From: Jannaschia donghaensis
Lineage (GTDB): Bacteria > Pseudomonadota > Alphaproteobacteria > Rhodobacterales > Rhodobacteraceae
Reading direction: 5' to 3'
DNA length: 54,706 nt
Assembly: GCF_001403795.1 (NCBI RefSeq)
Contig: NZ_CXSU01000005.1
Span: 348,715-403,420 of the forward strand
Positions 51,415 through 54,706 of the stretch are shown here, in pieces. The notes under the pieces were generated by a model. It was not told the origin of the DNA and did no database searches. It saw nothing but the letters and a program-made list of their open reading frames with translations. The first letter of the stretch is position 1. Each line of letters starts with the position of its first letter. A program made the translations under genes and the position numbers.

Positions 51415-52731
51415 ATGGATCCGCTGCTGCTGGGTGGCCTTGTCGCCATCGTCACCATCCTCGTGCTGTTTTCGGGCATGTCCGTGGCCGTCGGCCTGCT
51501 GGTGGTCTCTGCAGGGTTTCTCATCATCTTCGACGGGATCCGCTCGTTGGAGCTGATGCCGGAGATCCTGTTCGGCAAGCTCGACAATTTCGCGCTGCTG
51601 GCGATCCCGATGTTCATCATCATGGGGGCGAGTATCGCCTCCACACGGGCGGGGGCCGACCTTTACGAAGCACTGGAACGCTGGCTCACCCGCGTGCCGG
51701 GCGGCCTCGTGGTGTCGAACCTGGGGGCCTGCGCGCTATTCTCGGCCATGTCGGGGTCCAGCCCCGCGACCTGTGCCGCCATCGGCAAGATGGGCATCCC
51801 GGAAATGCGCCGGCGCGGCTATACCGACGGGGTGGCCGCCGGTTCCATCGCGGCGGGCGGCACGCTGGGCATCCTGATCCCGCCGTCCGTCACCATGATC
51901 GTCTATGGCATCGCCACCGAAACCTCGATCGGGCGGCTGTTCCTCGCAGGGGTCATTCCGGGCCTGCTGCTGGTGGGTCTGTTCATGGCGTGGTCGATCT
52001 TTGCCACGTGGAAGTCGGGCAACCTCGCCGTGCTGACGCCCACCGACTACACCTGGAAGCAGAAGTTCGAGGTGCTGCCCCGCGTCCTGCCGTTCCTCGT
52101 CATCATACTGGGCGTGCTCTACGCGATGTACGGCGGCATCGCGACGCCGTCGGAGACGGCGGCGGTCGGTGCGCTGCTCTGCCTTGTGATCGCGATGGTG
52201 ATCTACAAGCTCTGGTCGCCGGCGGCCCTGTGGACCGTGCTGCGCGACAGCACGCGGGAATCGGTGATGATCCTCTTCATCATCGCCGCCGCAGGCGTGT
52301 TTTCGTACATGCTGTCGTCGCTCTACGTCACGCAGAGCATCGCCGAATGGATCAGCACGCTGGACGTGAACCGCTGGGTTCTGATGATCGCGGTCAACAT
52401 TTTCCTGCTGATCGCGGGGTTCTTCCTGCCACCGGTCGCGGTGATCCTGATGGCCGCCCCCATCCTGCTTCCGATCATCCTAGCGGCCGAATTCGACCCA
52501 ATCTGGTTCGCTGTCATCCTGACGATCAACATGGAAATCGGGCTGATCTCTCCGCCCGTGGGCCTCAACCTCTATGTCATCAATGGCATCGCGCCGGAAA
52601 TCCCGCTCAAGACGATCCTCACGGGCTCGCTGCCCTACGTGGGCTGCATGGTCCTGGCGATCCTGCTTTTGTGCCTGTTTCCGGGTCTGGCGACGTGGTT
52701 GCCCGATGCAGTCATGGGATCGGCGGTATGA
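51415..52731 (+). CDS. matM: TRAP transporter large permease (DctM type)
   Basis: 438-residue sodium-coupled symporter with about 12 hydrophobic segments. Signature blocks are NFALLAIPMFIIMGA (about 57-71), GSSPATCAAIGKMGIPEM (about 116-133), GGTLGILIPPS (about 147-157) and EIGLISPPVGLNLYV (about 375-389). The ATG at 51415 follows AAGGGGGG; the stop overlaps matA by four bases, so transport and decarboxylation are translationally linked. Confidence 0.93.
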   Translation: MDPLLLGGLVAIVTILVLFSGMSVAVGLLVVSAGFLIIFDGIRSLELMPEILFGKLDNFALLAIPMFIIMGASIASTRAGADLYEALERWLTRVPGGLVVSNLGACALFSAMSGSSPATCAAIGKMGIPEMRRRGYTDGVAAGSIAAGGTLGILIPPSVTMIVYGIATETSIGRLFLAGVIPGLLLVGLFMAWSIFATWKSGNLAVLTPTDYTWKQKFEVLPRVLPFLVIILGVLYAMYGGIATPSETAAVGALLCLVIAMVIYKLWSPAALWTVLRDSTRESVMILFIIAAAGVFSYMLSSLYVTQSIAEWISTLDVNRWVLMIAVNIFLLIAGFFLPPVAVILMAAPILLPIILAAEFDPIWFAVILTINMEIGLISPPVGLNLYVINGIAPEIPLKTILTGSLPYVGCMVLAILLLCLFPGLATWLPDAVMGSAV

Positions 52732-53963
52732 CGACGCTGGCCGGCCTTCTGTCGACCGTGTTCGACCGGCGATACGTCGGGTCGGCGGCGGGGGACCGGC
52801 GCGATATCATGACCCTGTGTTCGGGCCTGATGGCCGCGCGCGACGAGGTGTCGGGCATGGATCTGGCCCGCCGGGTGCTGGACCGCTACCGCGGCCTGGA
52901 CGACGATGCCCGCGCCGCATTCTTCGGTTGGCTTGCCGGCGAGATGGAGATCGACGCCGGCAAGGTGGCGACCGCTCTGGCCGATTATTCCGCCGACCCG
53001 ACGCCGCTGGCCCATGCCGCGCTGATGACGGCGAGCGAGCCACCGCGTCAGGACCTGTTCCGACGTCTCAACCGGGTGCCGGGGGCGACGGGACAGCTGG
53101 TCGAGATGCGCGCCGATCTGCGCCGGGCGGCCCGGACCGACGGCGCGCTTACGGTCGTCGACGCCGATCTGTCGCATCTGTTGCGCTCGTGGTTCAACCG
53201 CGGCTTTCTGGTTCTGCGACCGGTGAATTGGGATAGCCCTGCAAGTCTTTTGCAGAAGATCATCGAGTACGAAGCCGTGCACACGATCGACAGCTGGGAC
53301 GACCTGCGTCGCCGGCTTCAGCCCGCAGACCGGCGCTGTTTCGCCTTTTTCCACCCCGCCATGCCGGACGAGCCGCTGATCTTCGTGGAAGTGGCTCTGA
53401 CACGGGGAATCCCCGGCAAGATAGGCGCGCTGCTGGCCGAGGATCGCGTTCTTCTGCCCAAGGCGCAGGCGGATACGGCCGTCTTCTATTCGATTTCGAA
53501 CTGCCAGCCGGGCTTGGCCGGTATCTCTTTCGGGAACCTGCTGATTAAGCAGGTCGTCGCCGATCTGACGGCCGAATTGCCCGGCCTGCGCACCTTCGTG
53601 ACCCTGTCACCCATTCCCGGCCTCGCCGATTGGCTGACCGCCGCGGGGGTCGCGCCAGCCGACGACGCGGCGCTGCGACAGGCGGCGGCGCATTACCTGA
53701 CGCGCGAACGCCGGGGCGCACTGCCGCGCGATCCGGTTGCGAGGTTCCATCTGGGCAACGGTGCCACCATCCACGACATCCACGCGGATGCCGACCCTTC
53801 AGCAAGCGGGCAGCGTCAATCGCGGGGGGCCATGGTGAACTACCTCTACGAGCCCGACCGGATCGCCAAGAACCTGGAGGGGTTGAACGAGGGACGGATC
53901 GCCGCGACCCGGTCCGTCCAATCCCTCGCCCGTCAGGCCCAGATCCCGGAGGCACAGGCATGA
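52728..53963 (+). CDS. matA: Malonyl-CoA decarboxylase
   Basis: Converts malonyl-CoA to acetyl-CoA and CO2, the last step of malonate use. The 411 residues show the N-terminal helical domain (about 1-95) and the C-terminal acetyltransferase-fold catalytic domain. Motifs: LLRSWFNRGFLVLRPVNWDS (about 146-165), ISNCQPGLAGISFGNLLIKQ (about 249-268, with the catalytic Ser region) and FHLGNGATIHDIHADADPS (about 341-359, catalytic His region), then RGAMVNYLYEP. The ATG overlaps the stop of the TRAP permease gene. Confidence 0.94.
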   Translation: MTTLAGLLSTVFDRRYVGSAAGDRRDIMTLCSGLMAARDEVSGMDLARRVLDRYRGLDDDARAAFFGWLAGEMEIDAGKVATALADYSADPTPLAHAALMTASEPPRQDLFRRLNRVPGATGQLVEMRADLRRAARTDGALTVVDADLSHLLRSWFNRGFLVLRPVNWDSPASLLQKIIEYEAVHTIDSWDDLRRRLQPADRRCFAFFHPAMPDEPLIFVEVALTRGIPGKIGALLAEDRVLLPKAQADTAVFYSISNCQPGLAGISFGNLLIKQVVADLTAELPGLRTFVTLSPIPGLADWLTAAGVAPADDAALRQAAAHYLTRERRGALPRDPVARFHLGNGATIHDIHADADPSASGQRQSRGAMVNYLYEPDRIAKNLEGLNEGRIAATRSVQSLARQAQIPEAQA

Positions 53964-54706
53964 CCAATCCGCTCTACGATACGCTTTTCGCGCCGCAGGT
54001 GGGACGTACCGACACGTTCCTGCATCTGCCCGACGGCGCGACGCTGACCCACGACGCTTTCGCATCGCGTGCCGCCCGGATGGCCGGGGCCTTGATCGGG
54101 GCTGGGCTTAGGCCCGGTGACCGCCTGGCTTGCCAGATCGCGAAATCGCCCGATGCCCTGGCGCTTTATGCGGCCTGCGCGCGGGTGGGGATCGTTCTGC
54201 TGCCGCTCAACGTGGCCTATACCGCGCCCGAGGTTGCGTATTTCGTCGGCGACGCGCAGGCCGCCATGCTGGTTTGCGACCCCGCCGATGCCGAAGCGCT
54301 GAAATCCATCGCGGACGACGCGGGGGCGGCGCTGATGACGCTGGGACCGGACGGCGATGGAACGCTCGCCCAGGCCACCGACGCGGCGGATCCAGCGGAT
54401 GTGGTGCCCCGCACGGGAAGCGACCTTGCCGCGTTCCTTTATACGTCCGGCACGACAGGCCGATCTAAGGGTGCGATGCTGAGCCAGGACAACCTGCTGT
54501 CGAATGCCCGCGCCCTGACCGACGCGTGGCGATTCACGTCCGACGACACGCTGATTCACGCGCTACCTATTTTCCACACGCATGGATTGTTCGTGGCGGT
54601 GAACGTCACGCTGACGGCCGGCGGATCGATGATCTGGTTCGACACGTTCGACCCCGCCGCCGTGCTGGACGCGATGCCGCGGGCGACCGCGATGATGGGG
54701 GTTCCG
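53960..54706 (+). CDS. matB: Malonyl-CoA synthetase, 3' end cut off
   Basis: ATP-dependent ligase that makes malonyl-CoA from malonate and CoA. 249 residues are visible, reading through the window edge. The AMP-binding P-loop is FLYTSGTTGRSKGAM (about 163-177) and the next block is LPIFHTHGLFVAVN (about 206-219), both diagnostic of the acyl-CoA synthetase family, and the matA overlap plus TRAP genes fix the substrate as malonate by context. The C-terminal domain with the catalytic Lys is outside the window. Confidence 0.93.
   Translation, partial: MTNPLYDTLFAPQVGRTDTFLHLPDGATLTHDAFASRAARMAGALIGAGLRPGDRLACQIAKSPDALALYAACARVGIVLLPLNVAYTAPEVAYFVGDAQAAMLVCDPADAEALKSIADDAGAALMTLGPDGDGTLAQATDAADPADVVPRTGSDLAAFLYTSGTTGRSKGAMLSQDNLLSNARALTDAWRFTSDDTLIHALPIFHTHGLFVAVNVTLTAGGSMIWFDTFDPAAVLDAMPRATAMMGVP

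Noticed and set aside
51990-52727. Long N-terminal extension of the matA frame
   Set aside because: It lies inside the TRAP large-permease gene; the ATG overlapping the permease stop gives a normal-length MatA.

Overview
The window is GC-rich DNA, coding on both strands, with no rRNA, tRNA, CRISPR array or insertion sequence that I can recognise. The gene set points to a marine-type alphaproteobacterium of the Rhodobacterales (Roseobacter/Paracoccus relatives). The best markers are a COQ9 protein, the tiny subunit IV of aa3 cytochrome c oxidase, a DmdC-like acyl-CoA dehydrogenase, UrtABCDE, a MatR-TRAP-MatAB malonate cluster and an FrcBCA-type sugar importer.

Layout. 1-2.4 kb: peptide-type ABC transporter (ATPase cut by the window edge, two permeases). 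2.4-7.6 kb: DUF1569 protein, a Pho-box-like site followed by an orphan intrinsic terminator (candidate small RNA), a YbbA/YbbP-like ABC pair divergent from tesA, and a small exported protein. 8-16.3 kb: glpK, an alpha-hydroxy-acid oxidase, quinone oxidoreductase, a small membrane protein, CsbD, COQ9, rpsU, an MFS exporter, a lipoprotein, cytochrome oxidase subunit IV and a DUF6173 protein. 16.3-25.8 kb: frameshifted MBL-fold hydrolase, DmdC-like dehydrogenase, Sua5, DsbD-N-like protein, Nudix hydrolase, then a tightly overlapping operon for a periplasmic molybdo-hydroxylase, its c-type cytochrome and a HAD phosphatase. 25.9-35.4 kb: phytanoyl-CoA-dioxygenase-like gene overlapping ureidoglycine aminohydrolase, glpD, and urea importer urtABCDE. 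35.4-47.6 kb: a sugar or sugar-acid island (aldo/keto reductase, divergent SHMT-fold enzyme, SGNH hydrolase, RbsD/FucU, ribokinase, UxuA, two Gfo/Idh/MocA dehydrogenases, ROK repressor, FrcBCA). 47.6-48.6 kb: copper chaperone PCu(A)C with a DUF2946-like protein. 49-54.7 kb: matR, TRAP importer, matA and matB (cut by the edge).

How the parts fit. Several blocks supply nitrogen or carbon from organic matter: ureidoglycine to ureidoglycolate (and later urea) beside urea uptake; glycerol through GlpK and GlpD; malonate through TRAP uptake, MatB and MatA; and an unidentified sugar or sugar acid through FrcBCA, the MocA dehydrogenases and UxuA. Operons are compact, with many ATGA or GTGA overlaps. 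All three complete importers carry a strong stem-loop directly after the binding-protein gene, which would favour excess binding protein over permease. The most promising unexplained signals are the Pho-box/terminator pair at 3.0-3.2 kb and the SHMT-fold enzyme that has lost hallmark SHMT residues.
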